A DNA stretch of 64,000 nt from an uncultured Clostridia bacterium (GTDB lineage Bacteria > Bacillota > Clostridia > Christensenellales > CAG-314). Made by a program: the position numbers and the translations under genes. This document shows, one piece after another, positions 34,821 through 43,167 of this stretch. The notes under the pieces are model-generated. The model worked only from the letters and a program-made list of their open reading frames with translations, made no database searches and had not been told where the DNA came from. Within the stretch, counting starts at the first letter, position 1. Each line of letters opens with the position of its first letter. The stretch is from positions 27,744-91,743 of the forward strand of contig CAKQEP010000006.1 of NCBI GenBank assembly GCA_934230325.1. The letters are read 5' to 3'.

Positions 34821-34867
34821 CGGCGGACTGCTCCTCTCCAACAAAATGCAAGCATTTTGTTGGGTTT
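34821..34867 (+). repeat. 47-bp direct repeat, copy A
   Basis: Nearly identical to 35058-35104 (one clear difference, ACTG for GCTG). It includes a 12-bp stem CCAACAAAATGC/GCATTTTGTTGG. Confidence 0.85.
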
Positions 34868-34965
34868 GGGATTGCGAACGTCTAAACTTTTTGGCGGCAA
34901 TATAAACGAGAGCCTTTATTCTCTTTGCCTATATGCATATAGCAATGAGCGCATAAATACTTCCG

Positions 34966-35143
34966 TCTGCACAAGGTACGCTTCCGCGAGATTGCCACAT
35001 CGTCGCAGCGCCGCCCAAAGGCTTGTCGGCATATATTCATATACCGTCTACGCCCTACGGCGGGCTGCTCCTCTCCAACAAAATGCAAGCATTTTGTTGG
35101 GTTTTAGTTTTATCGAATTAAAAAATCGCTCCTCGCAATGACA
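34966..35143 (+). repeat. Dispersed intergenic repeat, copy 2
   Basis: Left block ACAAGGTACGCTTCCGCG then AGATTGCCACA; right block CTCGCAATGACAATTT. The interior differs from the other copies and includes the second 47-bp repeat. Confidence 0.55.
35058..35104 (+). repeat. 47-bp direct repeat, copy B
   Basis: Second copy of the 34821-34867 repeat, within the interior of the dispersed element. Confidence 0.85.
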
Positions 35144-35401
35144 ATTTAAAAACAGCCACGCTAAAATATACACACTTTACAAAGTACAAAGTAATATCTT
35201 TATACCCGAGCGAAAGTGTTTTAGTTGTCATTATGAGGAAAAAATTTGCGAATAGCAAAACTAATCTTTAAGTTTGTTTTTGACAATATTTTTTTCGTTT
35301 AAAGCGGGGAAGGAAAAATCCCTATATTTATATATGGTTGCGGGGGAGCATTTTTTGAAAAATACAAACGAAAAAAAATTTAAAAAAATTCTTTTAATCG
35401 C

Positions 35402-35430
35402 TTGACACTTGATTGCGGCTATGGTAATAT
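35402..35430 (+). promoter_or_regulatory. S10 operon promoter
   Basis: -35 TTGACA (35402-35407), 17-bp spacer, extended -10 TGGTAATAT (-10 at 35425-35430). It should drive the whole ribosomal superoperon. Confidence 0.9.
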
Positions 35431-35440
35431 ATTAAGGCTT

Positions 35441-35495
35441 GCACTGCGAGCAGTGTTTTTTCTGCGTAAAAACCTGCGACACACACGGAGCAGTG
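35441..35495 (+). promoter_or_regulatory. rpsJ leader hairpin, possible attenuator
   Basis: CACTG-CGAG-CAGTG (35442-35455) followed directly by TTTTTT resembles a weak intrinsic terminator in the S10 leader. CACTGC could instead pair with a second GCAGTG at 35490-35495, near the rpsJ ribosome site, so two structures exclude each other. Confidence 0.45.
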
Positions 35496-35520
35496 GTTAA
35501 TAATAAGAAGGAGAAAGTTT

Positions 35521-35829
35521 ATGGCAAGTCAAAAAATCAGAATCAAACTCAAAGCCTATGATCACAACCTTGTTGATATGGCGGCGGAAAAAATCGTCGA
35601 CACGGCAACAAAAATGGGCTCTAAGGTTTGCGGTCCGATTCCTCTCCCCACAGAGAAGGAGATAGTCACGGTTTTGCGCGCTACTCACAAGTACAAGTAT
35701 AGCCGCGAGCAGTTTGAGAGCCGCACTTACAAGAGATTGATTGATATTTACAGTCCCAACGCAAAAACGGTAGACAGCCTTACAAAGTTGGATCTGCCTG
35801 CGGGTATCGACGTAAAAATCAAGTTGTAA
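35521..35829 (+). CDS. rpsJ: 30S ribosomal protein S10
   Basis: 102 residues of standard length. Starts MASQKIRIKLKAYDHNLVD and ends with the typical IDIYSPNAKTVDSLTKLDLPAGIDVKIKL. It sits in the 30S head and, as NusE, joins antitermination complexes. First gene of the superoperon. AAGGAG precedes the ATG. Confidence 0.98.
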   Translation: MASQKIRIKLKAYDHNLVDMAAEKIVDTATKMGSKVCGPIPLPTEKEIVTVLRATHKYKYSREQFESRTYKRLIDIYSPNAKTVDSLTKLDLPAGIDVKIKL

Positions 35830-35886
35830 TCTAAATCAAACAAAAAACAAAAACAAAAAATATTTAAACAGGAGTGAACTTTATCT

Positions 35887-36525
35887 ATGAATAAAGCAAT
35901 CATCGGAAAAAAACTGGGAATGACGCAGGTCTTTATGGCTGACGGCACAATGATTCCCGTGACGGTAGTAAAGGCGGGACCTTGCACCGTCGTTCAAAAG
36001 AAAACCAAAGAAAGGGACGGATACTCCGCAATTCAACTCGGTTTTGACGAAGTGAGCGAAAAGAGACTCAACAAACCGCAATCGGGACACTTGAAGGTAG
36101 CGGGAGCGCAACCCCTTAAAGTTCTTAAAGAATTTGACTTGTCCGACGCAGACAGTTACCAACTCGGACAGATTATCGCCTGCGACGCTTTTAAAGCCGA
36201 AGAACTCGTTGACGTCACGGGGATAACAAAGGGCAGAGGATTTACCGGCGTAATCAAGCGTTGGAATCAAGGTCGTCTCAGACAGACGCACGGCGTAGGA
36301 CCTGTTCACAGAGAAGTAGGTTCTATGGGCGCAAACTCTACCCCGTCGAGAGTATTGCCGGGTAAAAAACTTGCCGGTCAATACGGTGTAGAACAGGTAA
36401 CCGTACTTAATTTAAAAATAATAAAAGTCGATACGGAACGCGGCGTTTTGCTAATAAAGGGCGCAATTCCCGGAGCAAAAAACAGCGTGGTATTTATCCG
36501 CGATGCGGTTAAAAACGTAAAATAG
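35887..36525 (+). CDS. rplC: 50S ribosomal protein L3
   Basis: 212 residues; starts KAIIGKKLGMTQVF and contains the loop region with GRGFTGVIKRWNQGRLRQTHG and GSMGANSTPSRVLPGKKLAGQYG, which reaches the peptidyl transferase area and starts 50S assembly. AGGAG lies 12 nt before the ATG, a rather long spacing. Confidence 0.98.
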   Translation: MNKAIIGKKLGMTQVFMADGTMIPVTVVKAGPCTVVQKKTKERDGYSAIQLGFDEVSEKRLNKPQSGHLKVAGAQPLKVLKEFDLSDADSYQLGQIIACDAFKAEELVDVTGITKGRGFTGVIKRWNQGRLRQTHGVGPVHREVGSMGANSTPSRVLPGKKLAGQYGVEQVTVLNLKIIKVDTERGVLLIKGAIPGAKNSVVFIRDAVKNVK

Positions 36526-36538
36526 GAGCAGGACACTA

Positions 36539-37159
36539 ATGCAAGTTAAAGTTTACAATACTAAAGCCGTAGAAGTCGGCAATATGGAACTTAACGACGA
36601 AGTGTTTGGTTGCGAGTACAACGAGGCTCTTATTCACCAAGCAATAGTCGCATACGAAGCAAATCAACGTCAAGGCACAAAATGCACTCTTACTCGCAGC
36701 GAAGTGAGAGGCGGCGGCATAAAGCCGTGGAGGCAAAAGGGTACGGGCAGAGCGCGTCAAGGTAGTATACGCGCGGTACAATGGACTAAAGGCGGCGTTG
36801 CCTTTGCTCCAAAGCCCAGAGATTTTAGCAAAAAGATGAACAAGAAGGCGAAGACTGCGGCGTTTTTGAGCGCGCTCAGTTACAAAGTCGCCAACAACGA
36901 GTTGGTCGTAGTAGACGACATCAAACTCGAGGAACCAAAAACCAAGTTGGTTGCGGAAATACTTGACAACTTTAAATACGACAAGCGCACGCTTATCGTC
37001 GTAGCAAATCGCGACGAGGCTCTTTTGAGAGCGAGCGGCAACATTCAAAAACTCACCGTCGCGGTAGCCGACCTTGTAAACGTATACGAAGTAGTCGCAA
37101 ACGTCAACGTTATCGCAACTAAGGAAGCAATCAAGATGATTGAGGAGGCAAACGCATAA
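36539..37159 (+). CDS. rplD: 50S ribosomal protein L4
   Basis: 206 residues. The extended loop reads RSEVRGGGIKPWRQKGTGRARQGS (about 56-80), lining the exit tunnel. In some bacteria L4 also represses the S10 operon; whether it acts on the rpsJ leader here is unknown. Overlaps rplW by one base. Confidence 0.98.
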   Translation: MQVKVYNTKAVEVGNMELNDEVFGCEYNEALIHQAIVAYEANQRQGTKCTLTRSEVRGGGIKPWRQKGTGRARQGSIRAVQWTKGGVAFAPKPRDFSKKMNKKAKTAAFLSALSYKVANNELVVVDDIKLEEPKTKLVAEILDNFKYDKRTLIVVANRDEALLRASGNIQKLTVAVADLVNVYEVVANVNVIATKEAIKMIEEANA

Positions 37160-37455
37160 TGAACGCTTATGACATTATTATCAAGCCCGTTATGAGTGAA
37201 AAGGCCTATGACGGAATTTCTCAAAACCCCAAAAGATACACTTTTAAGGTTGCGAAAAATGCCAACAAAATTCAAATCAAACAGGCAGTAGAACAAATCT
37301 TTGGCGTACAGGTGGACAAGGTAAACACCGTAAACGTCAGAGGCAGATTAAAAAGACAGGGACGCTCTCAAGGATACACCGCAAGCAGCAAGAAAGCGAT
37401 TATCACTCTCAAAGCAGGCAGCAAGGCTATCGAATTTTTTGAGAGTTTGTCCTAA
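37159..37455 (+). CDS. rplW: 50S ribosomal protein L23
   Basis: 98 residues, starting MNAYDIIIKPVMSEKAY, with the KVNTVNVRGRLKRQGRSQGYT loop at the tunnel exit, where SRP and trigger factor dock. TAATG overlap with rplD implies coupled translation. Confidence 0.98.
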   Translation: MNAYDIIIKPVMSEKAYDGISQNPKRYTFKVAKNANKIQIKQAVEQIFGVQVDKVNTVNVRGRLKRQGRSQGYTASSKKAIITLKAGSKAIEFFESLS

Positions 37456-37472
37456 TGTAGGAGGTTAACGTT

Positions 37473-38300
37473 ATGGCTATAAGAAGATATAAACCGACTT
37501 CTCCGGGACGTCGTTTTATGACGGTTTCCATGTTTGAAGAAATAACTTGTAACACTCCGGAAAAAAGTTTGCTCGCAACAAAAAGCAAGACCGGCGGCAG
37601 AAACGCAACCGGCAGAATCACGGTAAGACACGTGGGCGGCGGCAACAGAGTAAAGTACAGAATAATCGACTTTAAACGCGACAAGTACGATATTCCCGCA
37701 AAAGTCGCTACGATAGAGTACGACCCCAACCGCTCCGCAAACATCGCTTTGCTCGTTTACGCCGACGGCGAAAAGAGATACATTCTCGCTCCCGTAGGAC
37801 TCAACGTAGGCGACACGGTTATTTCCGCTTCTACTGCGGATATCAAAACAGGCAACAACCTTCCTTTAGAAAATATCCCCGTCGGTACGATTTTGCACAA
37901 CATCGAGCAAAACGTAGGAAAGGGCGGTCAGATAGCGAGAGCGGCAGGTATTTCCGCTCAATTGATGGCTAAAGAAGGCAAATACGCAACGTTGCGTATG
38001 CCCAGCGGAGAAATGCGCATGGTTCTTCTCAAGTGCCGCGCGACTATCGGTCAGGTGGGCAACATCGACCACGAAATAGTCAACGTCGGCAAGGCGGGCA
38101 AAACTCGTCATATGGGCGTAAGACCTACCGTTCGCGGTAGCGTCATGAACCCCTGCGACCACCCGCACGGCGGCGGCGAGGGCAAATGTCCTATCGGTCG
38201 TCCCGGTCCCGTCACCCCGTGGGGCAAACCTGCGTTGGGTTATAAGACGCGCAGAAAGAAGAACATCACCAACAGATTTATCATTAAGCGCGTGAACTAA
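37473..38300 (+). CDS. rplB: 50S ribosomal protein L2
   Basis: 275 residues, full length. Contains the conserved GRNATGRITVRHVGGGNRVKYR stretch and the C-terminal RGSVMNPCDHPHGGGEGKCPIGRPGP motif, with the essential His near the peptidyl transferase centre. TAGGAGG precedes the ATG. Confidence 0.98.
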   Translation: MAIRRYKPTSPGRRFMTVSMFEEITCNTPEKSLLATKSKTGGRNATGRITVRHVGGGNRVKYRIIDFKRDKYDIPAKVATIEYDPNRSANIALLVYADGEKRYILAPVGLNVGDTVISASTADIKTGNNLPLENIPVGTILHNIEQNVGKGGQIARAAGISAQLMAKEGKYATLRMPSGEMRMVLLKCRATIGQVGNIDHEIVNVGKAGKTRHMGVRPTVRGSVMNPCDHPHGGGEGKCPIGRPGPVTPWGKPALGYKTRRKKNITNRFIIKRVN

Positions 38301-38313
38301 TCGGAGGAATTGA

Positions 38314-38592
38314 ATGAGCAGATCAGTTAAAAAAGGACCTTATGTGGAAGCAAGGCTCCTTAAAAGAATACAAGATATGAATGCGCAAGGCGAAAAGAAG
38401 GTAATCAAAACTTGGTCGAGAGCCAGCACGATTTTCCCCGATTTCGTCGGACATACCATCGCCGTTCACGATGGAAGAAAGCACATCCCCGTTTATATAA
38501 CAGAAGATATGGTCGGTTTGAAACTCGGCGAGTTTGCCCCCACGAGAACCTTTAGAGGTCACTCCGGCGGCAAGACGTCCGCGACCAAATAG
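38314..38592 (+). CDS. rpsS: 30S ribosomal protein S19
   Basis: 92 residues: MSRSVKKGPYVEARLLKRI, then the TWSRASTIFPDFVGHTIAVHDGRKHIPVYI core and the GEFAPTRTFRGHSG tail. Binds with S13 in the 30S head. CGGAGG site 7 nt before the start. Confidence 0.98.
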   Translation: MSRSVKKGPYVEARLLKRIQDMNAQGEKKVIKTWSRASTIFPDFVGHTIAVHDGRKHIPVYITEDMVGLKLGEFAPTRTFRGHSGGKTSATK

Positions 38593-38602
38593 GAGGTAAC
38601 AA

Positions 38603-38995
38603 ATGGCTACAAGAACATCACAAAAAGCGGCGGCTATCAAACAAAACGCTGATAAGCGTCCTTACGCCGTTGCAAAATATATTCGTATAGCACCCTCCAA
38701 AGTCTATATCGTTTTGGATATAATACGCGGAAAAAGTTATTACGACGCTATCGCTATTTTGGAAGCGACGCCCAAAGCGGCTTGCGAACCCGTACTCAAG
38801 GTACTCAAATCCGCAGGCGCAAACGCAGAAGTTAACAAAGGTCTTAACAAGGACAACCTTTTTGTTGCCGAATGTTATGCCGATATGGGTCCGACGCTCA
38901 AACGCGTACAACCCGTTTCTAAAGGCAGAGCGTATCGCATTTTAAAACGTACCAGCCACATCACCGTCGTTCTCGACGAGATGGTAAAGGCTTAA
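38603..38995 (+). CDS. rplV: 50S ribosomal protein L22
   Basis: 130 residues with a slightly longer N terminus before AVAKYIRIAPSKVYIVLDIIRGKSY. The C-terminal beta-hairpin, which lines the exit tunnel, ends GRAYRILKRTSHITVVLDE. Normal gene position between S19 and S3. Confidence 0.97.
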   Translation: MATRTSQKAAAIKQNADKRPYAVAKYIRIAPSKVYIVLDIIRGKSYYDAIAILEATPKAACEPVLKVLKSAGANAEVNKGLNKDNLFVAECYADMGPTLKRVQPVSKGRAYRILKRTSHITVVLDEMVKA

Positions 38996-39007
38996 CAGGA
39001 GGACAGT

Positions 39008-39682
39008 ATGGGACAAAAAGTTAATCCTCACGGAATGAGAGTGGGTATCATAAAAGGTTGGGAAGCCACGTGGTACGCAGACAAAAAGAACTTTGGCGCG
39101 CTTCTTAAGGAAGACGACGTTTTAAGAAAGTTCATCAAAAAAACTTACTATTCCTCCGCAATCAGCAGCGTCGACGTAGAAAGAGCCGACGGCAAAGTGA
39201 TTGTAAACGTAAATACCGGTCGCCCCGGTACTCTTATCGGTAAACAAGGCGCAGGTATCGAGGAAATGAAAAATCAAATCCAAAAGTTGGTGGGCGACAA
39301 ACAACTCGTCATCAACATTATGGAAGTAAAAAATCCCGACGCCGACGCGCAGTTGGTTGCGGAAGGTATCGCCGCTCAATTAGAAAAACGTATTTCGTTC
39401 CGCAGAGCGATGCGTAGTTCTATGCAAAGAGCGATGCGCGCAGGCGCAAAAGGTATCAAAACTATGGTCAGCGGCAGACTCGACGGAGCGGAAATCGCAA
39501 GAAGCGAACAGTATCACGAGGGTAGCATACCTCTGCATACGCTTCGCGCAGACATCGATTACGGCTTTGCGGTCGCGCAGACAACCTTTGGCGTCATCGG
39601 CGTAAAGTGCTGGATTTATAACGGCGAAGTCCTTAATAAATCCAAGAAGAAGGAAGGAGGTAACTCTAATGTTAATGCCTAA
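39008..39682 (+). CDS. rpsC: 30S ribosomal protein S3
   Basis: 224 residues. The KH domain has the GRPGTLIGKQGAGIEEMK loop; the C-terminal domain contains RRAMRSSMQRAMRAGAKGIK. It forms part of the mRNA entry helicase. The last 14 nt overlap rplP, whose ribosome site lies within this gene. Confidence 0.98.
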   Translation: MGQKVNPHGMRVGIIKGWEATWYADKKNFGALLKEDDVLRKFIKKTYYSSAISSVDVERADGKVIVNVNTGRPGTLIGKQGAGIEEMKNQIQKLVGDKQLVINIMEVKNPDADAQLVAEGIAAQLEKRISFRRAMRSSMQRAMRAGAKGIKTMVSGRLDGAEIARSEQYHEGSIPLHTLRADIDYGFAVAQTTFGVIGVKCWIYNGEVLNKSKKKEGGNSNVNA

Positions 39683-40100
39683 AAGAGTTCTCCACCGTCG
39701 TCAATTTCGTGGCAGAATGAAGGGTACGGCTCACAAGGGCAACACCGTTGCTTACGGTGAGTACGGTCTTGTCGCTACGGAATGCGGTTGGATAAAAAGC
39801 AATCAGATAGAAGCAGCCCGTGTCGCCATGACGAGATTTATCAAGCGTGGCGGACAGGTGTGGACGGATATATTCCCCCACAAACCGGTAACCAAAAAGC
39901 CCGCCGAAACTCGTATGGGTAGCGGTAAAGGCGCTCCCGAATTTTGGGTGGCAGTTGTTAAGCCAGGTAGAGTAATGTTTGAAATGGCAGGTATCACGGA
40001 AGAACAAGCCAGAGAAGCGTTGCGTCTTGCGGCTCACAAGTTGCCCGTAAAGTGCAAGTTTGTCGCAAAGGCAGAGGAGAAGACAGATGAAAGCAAATAA
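39669..40100 (+). CDS. rplP: 50S ribosomal protein L16
   Basis: 143 residues, starting MLMPKRVLHRRQFRGRMKG, with the GEYGLVATECGWIKSNQIEAARVAMTR core. It organises the A-site tRNA pocket. AAGGAGGT inside rpsC supports the first ATG; a second Met lies two codons later. Confidence 0.98.
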   Translation: MLMPKRVLHRRQFRGRMKGTAHKGNTVAYGEYGLVATECGWIKSNQIEAARVAMTRFIKRGGQVWTDIFPHKPVTKKPAETRMGSGKGAPEFWVAVVKPGRVMFEMAGITEEQAREALRLAAHKLPVKCKFVAKAEEKTDESK

Positions 40101-40287
40101 AGTGCATGAAATGTCCGATGAGGAGTTGTTGGTAAAGTTGGAGGACCTCAAAAAGGAACTCTTTAACCTCAGACTCAACCACGCTATCGGTCAGTTGAAC
40201 AACCCTCTTGCGTTAAATACTTGCAAAAAGGATATCGCAAGAGTAAAAACGGTTATCCGCGAAAGACAACTCGCTAAAAAGGCTTAA
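40087..40287 (+). CDS. rpmC: 50S ribosomal protein L29
   Basis: 66 residues. Starts MKANKVHEMSDEELLVKLEDLKKELFNLR, a two-helix hairpin. Start at 40087 follows GAGGAGA; it overlaps rplP by 14 nt. A longer frame from 40060 lacks the family N terminus. Confidence 0.95.
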   Translation: MKANKVHEMSDEELLVKLEDLKKELFNLRLNHAIGQLNNPLALNTCKKDIARVKTVIRERQLAKKA

Positions 40288-40298
40288 GGGGGATTACA

Positions 40299-40553
40299 AT
40301 GGAAAGAAGTCATAGAAAACAAAGAGTCGGTAAGGTGATTTCCGACAAAATGGACAAAACCATCGTCGTCGCCGTTATCGAAAAATTCAAACACCCTTTG
40401 TACAAAAAAACAGTAAGCAAAACCAAAACGTTTAAAGCCCACGACGAGGAAAATACTTGCGGTATCGGCGACACCGTTTTGATTGAAGAAACCCGCAAAC
40501 TCAGCAAGGACAAAAACTGGCGCCTTGTAGAAATTGTGGAAAAGGCTAAGTAA
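40299..40553 (+). CDS. rpsQ: 30S ribosomal protein S17
   Basis: 84 residues, OB fold: RVGKVISDKMDKTIVVAVIEKFKHPLY and the EENTCGIGDTVLIEETRKLSKDKNWRLVEI tail. A primary binder of 16S helix 11. AAGGGGG precedes the ATG. Confidence 0.97.
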   Translation: MERSHRKQRVGKVISDKMDKTIVVAVIEKFKHPLYKKTVSKTKTFKAHDEENTCGIGDTVLIEETRKLSKDKNWRLVEIVEKAK

Positions 40554-40564
40554 GGAGAACAAGC

Positions 40565-40933
40565 ATGATACAAGCATTTACAAGATTGAAAGCAGCCGAC
40601 AACTCCGGCGCTAAAGAAATAATGTGTATCAAGGTGCTGGGTGGCAGTAAAAGACAGTTCGGCAACATCGGCGACGTCATCGTCGCTAGCGTAAAGAGCG
40701 CAAACCCCGGCGGCCTCGTCAAAAAAGGCGAAGTCGTAAGGGCGGTTATCGTTCGTTCCGCTTTTGGCGTAAACCGCAAAGACGGTACGCATATCCGTTT
40801 TGACGACAACGCTGCGGTCATTATCGACAACCAAAAACAACCCAAAGGCACCCGTATCTTCGGGCCGGTGGCAAGAGAACTCAGAGAAAAGGACTATATG
40901 AAAATAGTGTCCCTCGCTCCGGAAGTTCTGTAA
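40565..40933 (+). CDS. rplN: 50S ribosomal protein L14
   Basis: 122 residues, canonical from MIQAFTRLKAADNSGAKEIMCIKVLGGS to the end GPVARELREKDYMKIVSLAPEVL. It contacts 16S helix 14 at the subunit interface and binds RsfS. Confidence 0.98.
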   Translation: MIQAFTRLKAADNSGAKEIMCIKVLGGSKRQFGNIGDVIVASVKSANPGGLVKKGEVVRAVIVRSAFGVNRKDGTHIRFDDNAAVIIDNQKQPKGTRIFGPVARELREKDYMKIVSLAPEVL

Positions 40934-40943
40934 GGAGGATTCA

Positions 40944-41396
40944 ATGGCAAATATAAACGTTAAGAAAGACGATACCGTAGAAGTTATCGTAGGATCCAAA
41001 ACCGGAGATCACGCAGTCAAAGGCAAGCGCGGCAAGGTTATCAGAGTAGACGCAGAAAACGGCAAGGTTATGGTACAAGGCTTAAACCTCGTCAAACGCA
41101 ACACTCGTCCTAAAAACGCTCAAACCAAAGGCGGCATTATAGAAAAACCCCGCATGATAGACGTCAGCAACGTTGCAGTCGTATGCCCGTCTTGCGGCAA
41201 AACCACCAGAATAAACCACAAAGCGGTAGAGGGCAAGGACGGCAAAGTCAAGCAAGTACGTTGCTGTCACAAGTGCGGCGCAGTCATAGAAGCTAAGGCT
41301 GCCAAAGTAACCAAAAAGAAGTCCGCTACGACGGCTAAAAAGTCGACCAAAAAAACAGCGAAGACAGACGCTCCCGCTGCAGAAAAGGCCGAATAA
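40944..41396 (+). CDS. rplX: 50S ribosomal protein L24 with Lys/Ala-rich C-terminal tail
   Basis: 150 residues against about 103-105 usual. The KOW domain (GKRGKVIRVDAENGKVMVQGLNLVKRNTRP) and the zinc-ribbon-like CPSCGK and CCHKCGA motifs (about 72-112) are normal for cysteine-containing L24. From about residue 115 a tail of Lys, Ala and Thr repeats follows, low-complexity and highly basic before an acidic end. It may bind rRNA or be disordered. Confidence 0.95.
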   Translation: MANINVKKDDTVEVIVGSKTGDHAVKGKRGKVIRVDAENGKVMVQGLNLVKRNTRPKNAQTKGGIIEKPRMIDVSNVAVVCPSCGKTTRINHKAVEGKDGKVKQVRCCHKCGAVIEAKAAKVTKKKSATTAKKSTKKTAKTDAPAAEKAE

Positions 41397-41408
41397 CGGA
41401 GGAACGAC

Positions 41409-41993
41409 ATGGCAGAAAAAAAACAAGCGGCTGCAAAACAGGTTTCTAAAGAACCAAACAGATTGCAGGTCAGGTACACAAAGGACGTTGCTCCGTACCT
41501 TTACAAGCATTTCAATTATACCAACGTAAACCAAATACCCAAGTTGGTAAAAATCGTCATCAACTCCGGTTTGGGCGACGTAAAAGACAACTCCAAGAGT
41601 TTTCAGATTGCGGTTGACGAAGTAAAGAGCATTTCCGGTCAAAAACCCATCGTGACGCAAGCCAAAAAATCCGTCGCAAACTTTAAAGTGAGAGAAGGAC
41701 AAAACGTTGGCTGCAAAGTTACGTTGAGAGCCAAGAGAATGTATGAGTTTATGGACAAACTCGTTTCTATCGCATTGCCCCGCGTAAGAGACTTTCGCGG
41801 AGTTCAGGGCAATTCCTTTGACGGCAGAGGCAACTATACGCTCGGAGTCAAAGAGCAACTTATCTTCCCCGAAATCATTTACGATCAAGTGGAAAAGACG
41901 AGAGGCTTTGATATCACTTTTGTAACGACGGCAAAAACCGACGAGGAAGCAAAAGAACTGTTGAAGCAATTGGGAATGCCCTTCAAGGCGTAA
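41409..41993 (+). CDS. rplE: 50S ribosomal protein L5
   Basis: 194 residues. A 15-residue charged leader (MAEKKQAAAKQVSKE) precedes the usual start (RLQVRYTKDVAPYLYKHF). Core motifs: KIVINSGLGDVKDNSK, GQKPIVTQAKKSVANFKVREG, and LPRVRDFRGV. It binds 5S rRNA and P-site tRNA. Confidence 0.97.
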   Translation: MAEKKQAAAKQVSKEPNRLQVRYTKDVAPYLYKHFNYTNVNQIPKLVKIVINSGLGDVKDNSKSFQIAVDEVKSISGQKPIVTQAKKSVANFKVREGQNVGCKVTLRAKRMYEFMDKLVSIALPRVRDFRGVQGNSFDGRGNYTLGVKEQLIFPEIIYDQVEKTRGFDITFVTTAKTDEEAKELLKQLGMPFKA

Positions 41994-42003
41994 GGAGTGA
42001 CAA

Positions 42004-42189
42004 ATGGCAAAAAAATCATTGGTAAACAAACAACAAAAACCCGCTAAGTTTTCTACTCGCGCATATACTCGTTGCTCGATTTGCGGCAGACCTCACTCGG
42101 TTCTTCGTAAATACGGCATCTGCAGAATTTGCTTTAGAGAAAAAGCCTACAAGGGAGAAATCCCCGGGGTAAAGAAAGCGAGTTGGTAA
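42004..42189 (+). CDS. rpsZ: 30S ribosomal protein S14, zinc (type Z) form
   Basis: 61 residues with CSICGRPHSVLRKYGICRIC, a four-cysteine zinc site, and the ending FREKAYKGEIPGVKKASW. The short zinc form is the standard one in Firmicutes. Located between L5 and S8 as expected. Confidence 0.97.
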   Translation: MAKKSLVNKQQKPAKFSTRAYTRCSICGRPHSVLRKYGICRICFREKAYKGEIPGVKKASW

Positions 42190-42207
42190 AGGTAGGAGGA
42201 AAAATAA

Positions 42208-42603
42208 ATGGTAGTTACAGATCCTATCGCGGATATGCTCACGAGAATTCGCAACGCTCTCGTGGTCAAGCACGAAGACGTGTCGGTGCCTGCATCCAAA
42301 ATGAAAAAGGCTATCGCGCAAATCTTGCTTGAAGAAGGTTATATCAGCAACGTGGAAGTTGTGGAAGATCCTATTCAGGACAACCTCAAAATTACACTTA
42401 AATACAGCAAAAACGGCAAAGTTATCAGCGGTTTAAAGCGCATCAGCAAACCGGGCTTGAAGGTTTACGCCAAAAGCAACGAGTTGCCCAGAGTTTTAAA
42501 CGGGTTGGGTACGGCAATCATAAGCACTTCTAAAGGCATTATGACGGACAAAAAAGCCAGAGAAATGAATCTCGGCGGCGAAGTTATCGCTTTCATTTGG
42601 TAA
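42208..42603 (+). CDS. rpsH: 30S ribosomal protein S8
   Basis: 131 residues: DPIADMLTRIRNALVVKHEDVSVPASKMKKAIAQIL at the N terminus and STSKGIMTDKKAREMNLGGEVIAFIW at the end. Core binder of the 30S platform; the spc-operon repressor in some species. Confidence 0.98.
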   Translation: MVVTDPIADMLTRIRNALVVKHEDVSVPASKMKKAIAQILLEEGYISNVEVVEDPIQDNLKITLKYSKNGKVISGLKRISKPGLKVYAKSNELPRVLNGLGTAIISTSKGIMTDKKAREMNLGGEVIAFIW

Positions 42604-42616
42604 GGAGGAAATTGAT

Positions 42617-43156
42617 ATGTCAAGAATAGGCAGAGAACCCATTACCATACCCGCAGGCGTGGAAGCAAAACTTAACGGAACGGTCATGACGGTAAAAGGT
42701 CCAAAGGGCGTTCTTTCCAGAGATATCGGCAAAGACATAAATTGTCAAATCGACGGCAAAGAAATCCGTTTTACCCGTCCTAACGACGACAAGGAAATCC
42801 GCAGCAAGCACGGTTTGTACCGCGCGTTGGTAAACAATATGGTCAAGGGCGTGACGGAAGGTTTTGCAAAATCTCTCGTCATCAACGGCGTAGGTTACAA
42901 ATGCAGCGCGACGGGCAGCAAACTCGTTCTCAACATCGGATATTCTCACCCCATCGAAATGGTTGCGCCGGAGGGTATTACCTTCGAGTGCCCCAGCGCT
43001 ACTGAAATCGTTGTTAAAGGCATTGATAAAGAGTTGGTCGGTCAAACGGCTGCCAACGTCAAAGCAACTCGTGAAGTCGAGCCTTATCACGGATACGGCG
43101 TAAGATACAAGACAGACGTCGTAATCCTCAAGGAAGGCAAGAAGGCGGGTAAATAA
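42617..43156 (+). CDS. rplF: 50S ribosomal protein L6
   Basis: 179 residues, from MSRIGREPITIPAGVEAKLNGTVMTVKGPKG to the C-terminal VEPYHGYGVRYKTDVVILKEGKKAGK. It lies near the factor-binding site. TAAGGAGG ribosome site. Confidence 0.98.
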   Translation: MSRIGREPITIPAGVEAKLNGTVMTVKGPKGVLSRDIGKDINCQIDGKEIRFTRPNDDKEIRSKHGLYRALVNNMVKGVTEGFAKSLVINGVGYKCSATGSKLVLNIGYSHPIEMVAPEGITFECPSATEIVVKGIDKELVGQTAANVKATREVEPYHGYGVRYKTDVVILKEGKKAGK

Positions 43157-43167
43157 GGAGCAGTAGT

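Larger units (their letters stand above)
34708..35520 (+). other. Repeat-rich intergenic region before rpsJ
   Basis: 813 bp. It contains a terminator hairpin (34775-34812), a 47-bp direct repeat pair, a long copy of the dispersed repeat family (34966-35143), an AT-rich stretch, then the rpsJ promoter and leader. No convincing gene. Confidence 0.6.
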
